Part shown: one piece after another, positions 45,501 through 54,299 of the stretch
Numbering within the stretch: position 1 is the stretch's first letter
Layout of the letters: every line of letters begins with the position of its first letter
DNA from: Athripsodes cinereus
Lineage: Eukaryota > Arthropoda > Insecta > Trichoptera > Leptoceridae
Direction: 5' to 3'
DNA: 64,000 nt
Assembly (NCBI GenBank): GCA_947579605.1
Contig: OX388318.1
Location: 992,001-1,056,000 of the forward strand
The notes under the pieces: model-generated
Told to the model about the DNA's origin: nothing
The model's input: only the letters and a program-made list of their open reading frames with translations
The model's database searches: none
Translations under genes and position numbers: made by a program

Positions 45501-46405
45501 ATCACACCAGTAAATAAAATAAAACCAATATCAGTTCAACACAAATACAATTCCACACTTCATCTACACTTGTACTTCATAATTATATTGCTGTGATATT
45601 TATCAACTTTTATGAAATAACGCACTTGCCTTTGATTCACGAGGTCCCGGGTTCGATTCCCGGCCAGGGCAAAATGAAGAATGACCTTTTTCAAATTGTC
45701 CTGGGTCTGGGTGTTACATGTATATGTGTTCAGTGCATTGTATATAATTATGTGTATCGTCGTGTTAGTATATCTTAGTTTGGGACTAGCTCGGTCTGTG
45801 TGAATTGTCTATACATGTTACAGTTAGTGTTGTGGAATTCTCAAGAAATAATTTTTGGAGAAATTTACCGAGAATTTTTTTTTTTTTTATTTAACAGTAA
45901 AATAATAATAAATCAGTACTTTATTCAATCAATCAATAACAATGTACAAATGTTGAGACAATTTATCACCAATATTGCTACAATTAAAGTTAGTCAATAC
46001 CGGATATTTTTTCATATATTTTGTAGGGGAATTCCGCCGCATTATCGCCAATAAATAATAGGGGAATCCCCATGGGAAAAAATCAGAGAAATTTCTCTTC
46101 ATTCAGAGGAGAAATTCTCGGAGAAATTTCTCGTTCTCGAGAAATTTCTCCGGAGAATTTTCTCTACTCACATCACTAGTTACAGTATAATATATTATAT
46201 TATCTTCTAATTTATCAACTCAATATTGTATTTTTGTTTAAAATTTATTGTAATGTCGTCAAATAATACCTAAATTTAAAAAAAAAAGTATGCAGAATTA
46301 TAATATAAGCTATTTTATGTACTCACCTGGATCATAGACAAGAGCGGAAGATGCTGCGATGCACAAAGCCAGCAGGAGGCAGGGTAATCTTGCTTCAGCA
46401 GACAT
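29216..46405 (-). CDS. Tsp: Thrombospondin (COMP/TSP-5-like, pentamer type), complete
   Basis: A secreted, calcium-binding extracellular-matrix glycoprotein that links cells and matrix; insect thrombospondin acts at muscle-tendon attachment in Drosophila. There are 18 coding exons. In transcript order: 46327-46405, 37459-37608, 36502-36707, 35731-35986, 35035-35208, 32817-32936, 32444-32664, 32141-32362, 31801-32055, 31598-31705, 31338-31506, 31079-31256, 30809-30984, 30614-30719, 30326-30535, 30051-30234, 29710-29947 and 29216-29307. They sum to 3144 bp, 1047 residues plus TAA, with all phases agreeing. All introns are GT-AG except one GC-AG (30536-30613). Order: signal peptide, N-terminal domain, linker with RGD, coiled coil with two Cys, EGF-like repeats, type III repeats, C-terminal lectin domain. 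There is no procollagen or type I (TSR) repeat, as expected for the pentameric subgroup. Intron 1 is 8.7 kb and transposon-filled. Confidence 0.97.
30614..31705 (-). CDS. Tsp: Thrombospondin exons 10-14: type III calcium-binding repeats
   Basis: Runs of DxDxDGxGDxCD and DNCPxxxNPxQ motifs cover about residues 562-806. In exon 13 the spot that carries RGD in vertebrate TSP-1 reads Lys-Gly-Asp (GDGKGDACD, residues 739-741). Exon 14 ends [10 protein letters not shown], the entry to the C-terminal domain. Confidence 0.93.
31801..32936 (-). CDS. Tsp: Thrombospondin exons 6-9: EGF-like repeats
   Basis: Cys-rich repeats from residue 289 to about 545 have the RCGQCPxGxxGDG spacing. One has a calcium-binding EGF start ([20 protein letters not shown]) in exon 8. 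Exon 9 closes with [17 protein letters not shown], the junction into the type III repeats. Confidence 0.93.
32937..35034 (-). other. Thrombospondin intron 5 content
   Basis: An S1 copy, + strand, with all landmarks lies at about 33245-33480 (ends 'ctaccccacttgaggg', 'atggtatagtagtagtag'). An S1 fragment, - strand, is at 34660-34730. The rest is A+T-rich with no recognised gene. Confidence 0.6.
35035..35208 (-). CDS. Tsp: Thrombospondin exon 5: oligomerisation coiled coil
   Basis: Residues 231-288 show heptad-spaced hydrophobics ([20 protein letters not shown]) and end ILENCAGC. The two Cys are placed as in pentameric thrombospondins, where they form interchain bonds. The usual pentamer follows from family knowledge and is not shown by sequence alone. 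Confidence 0.85.
35731..37608 (-). CDS. Tsp: Thrombospondin exons 2-4: N-terminal domain and RGD linker
   Basis: Exons 2 and 3 (residues 27-145) encode a laminin-G-like N-terminal domain ([20 protein letters not shown]). Exon 4 (146-230) ends the domain and adds a Lys/His/Pro-rich linker. Residues 218-220 of this linker, at 35762-35770, are Arg-Gly-Asp in the context PYRRGDIPV. The linker then leads into the coiled coil. Confidence 0.85.
36282..36450 (+). repeat. T1 tRNA-derived SINE in thrombospondin intron 3
   Basis: Clear tRNA-like head: CGGTAGCCTGGAGGTAGAGT (A-box region), then GTGGTTCGATCCC (B box), then the T1 body and an A-rich tail. It is preceded by the 5' piece of an S1 repeat (36190-36260) whose remainder is absent. 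Confidence 0.9.
36994..37165 (+). repeat. T1 tRNA-derived SINE in thrombospondin intron 2
   Basis: Second + strand T1 copy, about 700 bp from the first. B box GTGGTTCAATACC is degenerate. It ends in an A-rich tail. Confidence 0.88.
37720..38320 (+). repeat. S1 copy joined to a G+C-richer repeat in thrombospondin intron 1
   Basis: S1 landmarks run 37722-37935. From there to about 38320 the sequence is less A+T-rich with no internal match in the window. It ends 'ctaccgccatctattgat', a common lepidopteran transposon edge. The 98-codon + strand frame across the join has no recognised domain. Confidence 0.5.
38367..38470 (-). mobile_element. LINE tail scrap
   Basis: The inverse of 47395-47480 ('caatccattggattgg', 'ttctccattcgtctctattctcagccag'). 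The - strand reads [20 protein letters not shown]. Confidence 0.65.
38895..39745 (-). repeat. S1 copy split by an R4-like 3'-end fragment
   Basis: S1 parts at 38895-38945 and 39573-39745 are contiguous in a normal S1. Between them, about 38946-39570 on the - strand, is the 3' end of the R4/Dong-like element whose longer copy is at 51050-52735. It has the G+C-rich 'ctgccgccgc' near its terminus and a poly(A/T) end. Confidence 0.8.
39746..40805. other. A+T-rich stretch with repeat scraps (thrombospondin intron 1)
   Basis: At 40240-40480 is 'aaaattctcgtgtcacgg' and 'aaaacggctggaccgattttg', the wording of insect Helitron-like repeats. An S1 head fragment lies at 40620-40700. 40470-40560 is related to 42090-42200. 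No gene. Confidence 0.45.
40806..41030 (-). repeat. T2 tRNA-derived SINE
   Basis: The best T2 copy. The tRNA-like head on the - strand has GTGGCGCGGAGGCTAACGCA and a perfect B box GGGTTCGATTCCC. The body ends at 'gtgtgaattgtctata'. It is a SINE, not a tRNA gene, because the acceptor stem does not close and the T2 body follows directly. Confidence 0.9.
41621..41824. mobile_element. Long-TIR MITE, about 204 bp
   Basis: Termini AGGCCTGAGTCAATAACACA and the inverted copy at the right match for about 52 bp with few differences. The ends are G+C-richer than the surroundings and the interior is non-coding. Confidence 0.85.
41825..42060 (+). mobile_element. LINE tail with stops
   Basis: The wording [19 protein letters not shown] and 'GPEGGRVAF'-type frames matches a retrotransposon tail with several frameshifts. 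It begins at the end of the MITE at 41621. Confidence 0.6.
42670..43050 (+). mobile_element. CR1-like LINE ORF2 C terminus
   Basis: About 100 codons (42692-42997) read [20 protein letters not shown], then [15 protein letters not shown], then [20 protein letters not shown] and [10 protein letters not shown]. This is the typical C-terminal module of CR1-type ORF2. It ends in an (ATC)n tail. The fragment is 5'-truncated, with an R-family terminus at 43060-43090. Confidence 0.85.
43330..43440 (-). repeat. S1 fragment
   Basis: 'ccatcacggtatatctca' and 'tgtcctctcgtgtcaataaaaatcaaga' are the S1 3' half on the - strand. Confidence 0.65.
43520..43995 (+). mobile_element. LINE family R, C-terminal tail, frameshifted
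   Basis: The longest R copy after 55578. Begins [20 protein letters not shown] and ends CTACCCTGCTTTGGACACGG, GCGTGAGGGTATAGATAGAT. Several frameshifts after codon 60. Confidence 0.85.
44315..45062. mobile_element. hAT-type element, 748 bp, 8-bp target duplication
   Basis: Inverted ends CAGTGATCGGCAAACTTAT / ATAAGTTTGCCGACCACTG. They are flanked by GCCTAGGC at 44307-44314 and 45063-45070. Subterminal 'gagccgca...tgcggctctg' repeats lie at 44635-44670. A LINE D 3' fragment is nested at about 44905-45030. No transposase. Confidence 0.92.
45350..45560 (-). mobile_element. LINE family D 3'-end fragment
   Basis: 'acggcaatagccttttacaatacatg' is the reverse of the 3' terminus of the LINE at 56555. 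It is dead. Confidence 0.55.
45626..46190 (+). repeat. T2 SINE interrupted by a hAT MITE
   Basis: The T2 head and body run 45626-45824 (B box GGGTTCGATTCCC). The element at 45825-46178 interrupts it and a further GTTACAGT copy follows. T2 was present first. Confidence 0.88.
45825..46178. mobile_element. hAT-type MITE, 354 bp, 8-bp target duplication
   Basis: Flanked by GTTACAGT at 45817-45824 and 46179-46186. The ends TAGTGTTGTGGAATTCTC and TAGTGATGTGAGTAGAGAAA (right end inverted) fit the YARNG rule for hAT termini. The right subterminal region is a cluster of palindromic TTCTCGAGAA / GAGAAATTTCTC words. Confidence 0.9.
46327..46405 (-). CDS. Tsp: Thrombospondin exon 1: signal peptide
   Basis: [20 protein letters not shown], then ALVYDP: a short polar start, a Leu/Ala-rich core and small residues for cleavage near residue 20-22. 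The start ATG (context caaacATG) is the only plausible one. The donor is GTGAGT. Confidence 0.93.
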
Positions 46406-46546
46406 GTTTGTATTTTTCTTGAGATCACTTAATATCTTACAACACTAATTAAGCAATAATTATTAATTAACACAATAATATTACTGTAATACTATGTGAT
46501 ATTATTATTATTATTTTAATTAAATTTATTCACTGTTCATTGTTTT

Positions 46547-46555
46547 CTTTTTATA
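46547..46555 (-). promoter_or_regulatory. Possible TATA box of thrombospondin
   Basis: TATAAAAAG on the - strand lies about 145 nt before the ATG. No initiator was identified and the region is A+T-rich, so chance is possible. Confidence 0.25.
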
Positions 46556-46690
46556 AAAACTCTAAAAAGTTGATACAAATACATTAGGCCTCGATATGTC
46601 ATCAATATGTCTTATTATGAAGTCCAACTTACTCGATTGTATTTTTTACTTTTTACCCAGTACCTACCACAGAATTACATATGAAACCTA

Positions 46691-46955
46691 GAACCCTGAC
46701 TCATTTACAAAAGTGAGGTAAAAAAATCTATGAATAATTTTTGACAGAACGGTTGGCGAAAGCGTGTGATGTATCCTACATTTAATGGATTCTTTCTCGC
46801 ATTTTTATAAAAATATAATATCATTTTCACATTTATATAAACGTAATTGGACATTTTTGAAGTAGTTCTTGTCAACGTTTTTGCGATTTACCACACTTCT
46901 TTTTGCCAACCGTTCTGTCAAAAATGCCGAAAAATGGTGCCTCACTTTATTACAA
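46691..46955. mobile_element. TIR element upstream of thrombospondin
   Basis: Left AAAAGTGAGG and TTTTTGACAGAACGGTTGGC. The right carries the same words inverted. It is about 265 bp, with no coding, lying 290 bp upstream of the thrombospondin start. Confidence 0.75.
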
Positions 46956-47097
46956 TGAAAATATTTACGAGTACTCCATCTAGGTATGATACATATATAA
47001 AAATCTATGAACAGATACAGTAAAATCATTAATTGGCAAACCCATTAATTGCATTTTTTTATCGCGCTAGTTAGAACTAATCTAATCTATCTAGTCT

Positions 47098-47385
47098 AAG
47101 AACTATTGTAATCTCCGTAATACAAGAGAGACGATGGTCCTGGCTGGGACATGTTTTGAGAATGCCCAATGATAGTTGGCCAAAAAGAGCACTGTTCTTC
47201 CGTCCGCAGGGGTTCCGTAGGCCCGGGCGTCCCTCTTTCACAATACACCGTTCCTATGACAACGATATCAGAGCGCAAGGAATGTCGTGGGAAGAGGTGA
47301 TGCAATTGGCACAGAGACGCTCTGAATGGAGGAGGCTGGTTTCTGCCCTGTGTTCCCGAGAGGAGCGTTGAGGGCGATGATGATG
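47098..47385 (+). mobile_element. LINE tail, GHVLRM family, open frame
   Basis: The + strand reads SWLGHVLRMPNDSWPKRALF, then GFRRPGRPSFTIHRSYDND and MSWEEVMQLAQRRSEWRRL to ALCSREER and stop. The end is a (GAT)n tail at 47380. It is the most intact tail of this family; a second one is in AMFR intron 2. Confidence 0.85.
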
Positions 47386-47389
47386 ATGA

Positions 47390-48060
47390 GTTAGAACTAA
47401 AGAGACTAGCTGAAAATAGGGAGGAATGGAGAAGAAAATCCAAACTCATTGCAGACCAATCCAATGGATTGTAACTCACTATAATTACATTATAGTTAGA
47501 CAATAATTATGATCTGTCGAATATTATTTATCTTTGGATATGTTAGTGTTTGTTTATATAAAAAATATGTCTTGGTTAGATTTCACCTTGGTCAGTATAT
47601 TCATACAGATTTACCTAATCAATATTGTTTTATTTAAGATTTCAAGTATGAAACTACAAATAAGATAATAATTACGTATGAAGAAATATTTTAATAAATA
47701 TTGTTGTCTGTTCACATATAGGTGTGTTCATGTTTGTAGAATTTAACAGGGCTAACACTACCAAATTCGCAGAGGGGAACTTCAGCGTCGCGGGGCCAAC
47801 TGATTACCAGCGGGTTTAAGACAGAACCCATCTACCGCCATATGTTCACGGACCCTTAAACGGTGCCATATAGGTACAATGGAGAACTTTCACAAAAAAA
47901 TCAGCTCAAAAAATTTCATCAAAAATCAATTCAATCAAAAAACTTCGCCGAAAAAGGATCATCAATGGCTGAAAATAGGTCAAGAGAAACGCTTTGAATG
48001 GAGGTGGTTGGTTTTATCCCAATGTTCCCTGGAGGAGTGATGGATTGTATTTATGAATAA
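47390..48060 (+). other. Further LINE tail scraps
   Basis: 47395-47480 is the inverse of 38367-38470. 47960-48060 (GAGAAACGCTTTGAATGGAG and on) is another decayed tail. Between them nothing is recognised. Confidence 0.45.
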
Positions 48061-48765
48061 TATATTTTCTTGAGCGAAGCCAAGTTTAAAGCTGGCAGCA
48101 TAATTATTATGTAGGCCGTAAAATCAAAATAAACATTCGCAGGTCTGTGAGACTAAACAACGAAAATACGTGGGTATACAAGTCTTGTGTATCAGTAAGT
48201 ATTATTGTTAGCTGGTACATAGAAACGAAAAGTGGTTTCGCTCTGCTGTCTTGTCATGTTGTTTGTGGTTGTGTGTGCCTCCTACGCTGAATGTATCATG
48301 ATCATGATCATATTATTATGCCATTGGAGGAGGCTGTTTATTATTATTATATTCTGCCTATTGGGTACTTAAATTGTTATAAGACTATTTGGTATGCAGT
48401 GTCGACAAGCTCATTAATGTACAAATATTATATCCATATGGAGATGTACTGAGGCATCATGCATAATAATTATACTCAGTGAATTACGGCGTATACCTTA
48501 TAAAGGAATTACTATAACGCATGTATAAACGAAAGTTGTGGATTATTCAAACGGAAATCTCGATTCGAGAATCATGTTTACTCACACAATGTAACATTGT
48601 GCAAAATCTAATCAGAAGAAGTGAAAAAGGTGTACCAACGCTTATGGGTGGGCTCTAGGCTGGCTTAAGTAATCACATTCGGTGTCCATGGACAACGTTT
48701 ACCAATTTCCCCATTCTAACTGTCACGATATACAAGTAAGGTCCACCAATCGAGAAACAATTTAA
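48060..48765. other. Unassigned sequence
   Basis: No exon, RNA gene or matching repeat recognised. Confidence 0.4.
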
Positions 48766-48769
48766 TGCA

Positions 48770-48985
48770 ATTAAACCATTAAGAAACATGTTATCCTACG
48801 ACTGGTCACAGAAGGGAAGATTGAGGCCCGTAGAGGGGTTGGAAGAAAGGTCGGCTTTTCTGACTTTAAAACATTCGAGAGTGGACCGGGATTAGAGGTG
48901 CTGCCTAGAACAGACAAGATTTCTCTCAGGTAATCGTCAACGTCGGGGCGACCAAACAAGACACGTATAGAAGAAGAAGAAACCA
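48770..48985 (+). mobile_element. LINE tail, same family as 2398-2588
   Basis: Reads KIEARRGVGRKVGFSDFKTF with frameshifts and ends in (AGA)n. It is much decayed. Confidence 0.65.
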
Positions 48986-49796
48986 CAGAAGCAACCATTT
49001 CTTAGGATCTTATATTTTAGATCTCGAATGGATCAAGATCTCCCGTCTAAATGGTGCCGGAACAATATTAAGTTAAAACCATATCGAGAACTACCCACTG
49101 AAGCATCATTGTTGGTGCATATTGAGATAGCTGAGGAGTTTGTAGTGTGTCATGAAAAGACAGATGCTGAATATTAACTTGAGAGACAAAATAAGGAACG
49201 AGTCAACTTTATTTTTTTTAATTTTATTTATTAGGCTTTTCAACAGGTTTTTTACACACAAAATATATACAAAAAAACTACCCAATTATAGAAAACCTTA
49301 TACATTAATACATTAATAATTAATATTAAATAATTTATCCATTGTCTTACTAATCCCCACTATAGTACCATTATTGCTAACCATATTTGCTAACAAAATG
49401 TATTTGAATGTAATTTCTTCACTTGACGTTAGCAGTGGCGTAGCTAGGGTCATCTGCGCCCGGGGACATGGCACAAAGTCGGCGCCCCTTCTCGGAGCCG
49501 TCAAGAAAATTTTGAAATTTTACGATTTATATGGTTCATTTTCGAAGCATCAATCTGGTATTTTAATGAAATAAAATACAGACTTAAAGTGATGTGAGTA
49601 GAGAAAATTCTCAAAAGAAATTTCTCGAGAACGAGAAATTTCTCCTCTGAAAGAAGAGAAATTTCTCTCCATAATTTTCACAAAAATATTATAACCTTTC
49701 GCCCAATACCTGAAAACCTGATCGGTCTAAAACTTCATCGGGCTGATTTGGGCCCAAATCAGAGGTTTTTAATACTTTTTCCATGAAGATACCTAC

Positions 49797-50683
49797 TAGA
49801 GGGTTATTCCCGGGAATTCCCGGGAAAACCCTCTAATTTTTATTTCCCATTTCCCGGGAAAAAAATTAATCATTTCCCGGGAAAAAAACACAAATTATTA
49901 CTCATGCAGATCGCCATATCGATACCGAAATCTTTGTTTAGTTAACTGTAATAGTCGTAATAAATTTGTTGAATCTGACGAACATTTTGATGTGATAAAA
50001 TATGAAAACAATATTTTTTTACCATTATTAGTGTTTTACTTTAAAAAAAACTTAATTATATAGCTTCAATGTATTCGTTTGAAAAAAGCATAATTCTTTT
50101 TGGCCGACAATGTACAAGAATCCTACGATTTTTCATGTTTTTTTTTTAATATTTCCAAAACTTAGATAGTTTTTAAAAAATATTAGTGTAGCAAACTTTC
50201 AATTTTTGTTTTATTTATGGATATTAACCGATTTAAAAAATCACTTTTTTGATAAAATTTCTCATTTTTTGAAGTCAAAAATCACCAAATGAACTCGATT
50301 TTTGTTTATTAAAAAAGCTTTGCCAAAATCCATAATATTTATTTGGTGGATAGGATGAATAAAAATTAAAAGTATATATATATATATATATATTGTAAAC
50401 AATTTGAATTTTGATATAACAAAGAATTCCTAAATAAATCTCGTCAGTCGGCTATTTCGTTTTTTTTTAAGCAAATAACTTATATTGGTAACAAAAATTT
50501 GATTTTTTTAATCAAATCAAAATGTTTGCAAAGGTCAACAAGTTTTGAGAGTTTTTCTACCAAATTTGTTGAAAATTGAATATAAATATATATAATAATG
50601 AATTTCCCGGGAATCCCGGGAAATTTATTTTTAAATTTCCCGTTTCTCGGGAACGAAAATAATCCCAGAAAAATTTCCCTCTA
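49797..50683. mobile_element. Nested hAT-type element, 887 bp
   Basis: Ends TAGAGGG... / ...CCCTCTA fit YARNG. The flanks ATACCTAC and GTACCTAC (8 bp, one mismatch) are the likely target duplication. The termini are packed with palindromic TTCCCGGGAA words. A (TA)n tract lies at about 50373-50392 and one arm of the 18440 fold-back at 50505-50590. Confidence 0.8.
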
Positions 50684-51049
50684 GTACCTACCATTTTTTT
50701 TAAATGGGCATGTGTGGTGTCAAACTTCAAGTTTTTTCATTGGGAAGAGGTTTTTACTATTATTATTTACGTAAATGTTTACTGTATTTTTTCAATAAAC
50801 TCATGTATTTGTTGGTTATCTGTTTATTTCAACCCGAGCGATACCGGATTACAAAAACTAGCAACTAATAAGTGAACAACTCTATTTAAAATTGAAAATC
50901 ATCAATTTTCCTATGTTATATTTGTTCCTTTTAAAAACTAGTCTTTTAAGTATATTCTTTTTACACATTACCATATCCTTATTGTAAAAATGAACAATAA
51001 AAAATATTTTGCCTCAAAATACACCATAATTCTCCAAAATTCACACACC

Positions 51050-52735
51050 TGCCTTTTTTTGAACACCAAATGATTTTAAAGATAGATAAAATAAAATATT
51101 TAGGTAAAAGCGATCTATCAGCCAAAAACATCTATCAAGCAATAAACGCGTAGGCTATTCCGTTATCAACATACTCATTTGGCATTATAAAATGGTCAAA
51201 AACCGGTTTAAATAAATTTGAAAGATTAATAAGAACAAAATTAACAAAAAAAAGATATCACCATCCAAATTCTGCGGAAAAAAGGTTGACTCTGCCTAGA
51301 AGTATAGGAGGAAGAGGAATTGTTAACATCTCCTCTTTACATAATGATCAAATTGAATCTCTTAAAACATTTTTCAAAAATAAACAAAATAATTTTATTT
51401 TACATAAAATTATAATACAGACCGACAAAAATCATACATCATTAAATTTATATGTCGAAACAGTAGGCACGCGAATAAACTATTAAAATATTTTGTTAGA
51501 ATCTTAAAGTAGGAAAGAACTTCATGCCAGACACCTCAATGATCTCAACCAATCTCATGTTTTTTTTTTATTAAAACAATAAACGGCAAAAACCTTTTAC
51601 ATGATAGATCTCAAATCAATACAACATACACATATAACTAATTTCAATAATAATTATAACAATCAACATAAAAAAATAATTTCACTTATTTTAGAGGCAT
51701 TCACTATGTAACAATTTCTAGACATTTTTAAATAAAATATTTAAACTTGAATTACTATGTTTATTTGTTACATTAATTTAAATTCTGCTATCGCGATTTC
51801 AGTGCACTTCGTAATTCAAGTTTAAATATTTTTATTTAAAAATAAAATAAAGATTCATAACAAACAAGTGACAAATATCCGTCAAACAGATGGTTTACCT
51901 TTGGGGAAGTATATGGGAAAACCGAGGGTTTTATACTGGTTGTTCAAGAACAAGTAATAAATACAAAAAATAAATACCAAAAATACATTATAAAAAATCA
52001 AAATACAACTAACGATTCATGTAGAAAATGTTTGGCCAAATCGGAAACGATACAACATATAGTTTCGGGTTGTTCTACTCTCGCTCAAACTGAATATACT
52101 AAAATACATAATCATGTCGAAAAATAATACCATACTATAAATACAACCCGGAACCGGTTTTAGAAAATCAAAATTATAGGATCTATTATGATAAAACAAA
52201 AATAAAAGATAGACAAATACATCATAATAGACCCGATTTAGAATTACATGATAAACAAATTAAAATTACGTATCTAATAGACATCGCTGTACCAAATAAG
52301 CATAATATTCAAACAACTGCCGCAGAAAAAATACAAAACTAGCAGGAGAAATAAAAAAATGGCATTCTATGTAGGTCCGTTTACATAATACCATTAGTTT
52401 TGTCAGCTACAGGGGTAGCTCCGAAATCTTTGATAAATAATTTGCAAAAATTAGATTCACCGTTAAATTGATATATTAAAATTCAAAAATCTATTAAAAT
52501 AAATACTTGTAATATTGTAAGAAAATTTTTGAACACAGATATTTCAGGCACAATGCTGGAATTTTGAGCCCATGTTTTGAGCCTAATCCTTTGATATCTG
52601 GATAAGTGATTTTTTTCCGGCATTAGACTGTTAAGTTTTTGTATAATCATGACTGATCATATGGAGACTTATCTGGTTGTATAATGCTGAGAAGTGTGGA
52701 TGGCAATTCTGCCGCCGCGTATAGTTGAAATTTTA
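51050..52735 (+). pseudogene. R4/Dong-like LINE, C-terminal part with restriction-like endonuclease remnant
   Basis: The + strand first reads AIPLSTYSFGIIKWSKT-type and SIGGRGIVNISSLHNDQIES, the module after the reverse transcriptase. It later reads [26 protein letters not shown] sequence near 52235-52300, where PD...D-I fits the PD-(D/E)xK endonuclease of R2/R4-type elements. It then has [22 protein letters not shown] sequence. It is broken by stops, frameshifts and an insertion at about 51545-51845 (LINE D fragment plus palindrome MITE). The 3' end shares about 600 bp with 38946-39570. Confidence 0.72.
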
Positions 52736-53499
52736 TAAAAAAAATAAAATATACTTATAAAACACTGGAATGGACATAGTCTTTTTAGGGGTTAAATGAA
52801 ATGTTAAGCATTGTTGAGTAAAAACTTTTTCAGAAATGTATGCGAAAGTTGTTAAAAAAAAATTAACAATTTTTACTTGATAAACCAAAAACAGTGATGA
52901 TGTGATGAGTAATGAAAAAATTTCCAATGTTGTTTTTTCTTGCAAGTAAAATAAAATATAATTACCGAAAAATTTGCTAGATTTAAAATATTATTTAAAA
53001 TAACAACTTACTTGCTACATTTCTATCTAATGACAAATTTATCTCTTTTCAACTAATGTGAAGTATTATACTATTTTCTTTGCACTCAAGTAAAATCCTA
53101 CATTCGACTCGAAATTATCCAACCTGTATAATTTGATAAAACCAGATGCCACTTTCAGTTATGAAGAATAATATTTGAACCCAAACTGATCTTTGTTAAA
53201 AAAAAACGCCTTCAGCAATCCTGTATTGTAGATGTGTCATTTGGTTTATGAGTAAAATGGCGCCCCTTAGTGCTCAATGGGGGCGCTAAAATCGTGTTCG
53301 CCAACTGGTTTGTAATGAAGATATTTGTGAAGCTCCAAAATTCAATCTTGCAAACGTATTTGGAATACATTTGTTGACATTAAAATGAAATTAAAAAAAA
53401 TAGTTTTAATACTCATTTTGGCGCCCCCTAAAGCGGCGCCCGGGGACATAATAATATGTCCCCCCCTGCCCCCCCCTAGCTACGCCACTGGACGTTAGC

Positions 53500-54290
53500 C
53501 TGATGATGAGAGCGGAAGCTCTTGAAAACCGGCTCGCAACTAATAGTCACAGTGGAAGTGCTAAATATACGCGTTTTATTATACTATTACGCGACTTAGC
53601 TTCCACCAAGTACCGTCGGTCGACAATACTAACTAGATCATTATACACTCTCTTTATTTTACAAAACAAAAAAATACTGGAGTCATGCTATTCCGTTCTT
53701 TTGGTCTTTTTGTACCTAAATCTGCGTAAATTAGAGCTAAGAATATCTTCAAATGAGACGTTTTCCTAGCAATTGTGTGACAATGATTCATACACATTGC
53801 ATACAGCGCAAACTTCTTAGGTTACATAAAATCTGCTAAAATACTGATTCGTCACCAGTTTTCCTGATCAACACTACCTGGAAGTCCAGATTTATCCTAA
53901 TAGTCATCTGGAAAAGTATATTTAATAATAGTGCCTTTATGTTATGTTTGCCTTTGCAGAAATCGTGTGAAAATGTAATTTGAGAAGTCGTTAGTTGAGA
54001 TTTATAGTTTTGTGTGTATAATTTTATCGCACGTTTTGATGACAGATGGTGTACTTGTTATGTAGTCGCCCAATGGTTAGAGCTATACTACTTTTTTTTT
54101 AAAAGGGCAGCGCCCGCCACATACCTCGTGCCGTACCTGGAGATATGTTTCTCCATAACGACACACACATGCACAAACAGGATTTAATGTCGCATTAAAG
54201 CGAGAAATGCTGCCCCGAGGGAGCACTCTAGATTAGTGGCCACACACCAAAAATGTTGGTGCAAAAAGGGAAGGGAAGAAATAGGAAATT
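53500..54290. other. Unassigned sequence with a partial tRNA-like head
   Basis: At 54061-54092 a short 'gtagtcgcccaatggttagagc' resembles the 5' part of a tRNA or SINE but is cut off by a T-run. 54093-54250 looks like another repeat. No gene is called in the 88-codon frame at 53503. Confidence 0.4.
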
Positions 54291-54299
54291 ATACTACTA

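Larger units (their letters stand above)
49433..53490. mobile_element. hAT-type element, 4058 bp, with nested insertions
   Basis: Inverted ends CAGTGGCGTAGCTAGG / CCTAGCTACGCCACTG. They are flanked by GACGTTAG at 49425-49432 and 53491-53498, a perfect 8-bp duplication. The subterminal parts are G+C-rich with CGCCC words at both ends ('cgcccggggaca' at each side). Nested inside are a one-ended hAT fragment (49594-49790), the hAT element 49797-50683, and the R4-like fragment 51050-52735. Without these about 1.4 kb remains, too little for a complete transposase; none is seen. Confidence 0.92.
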
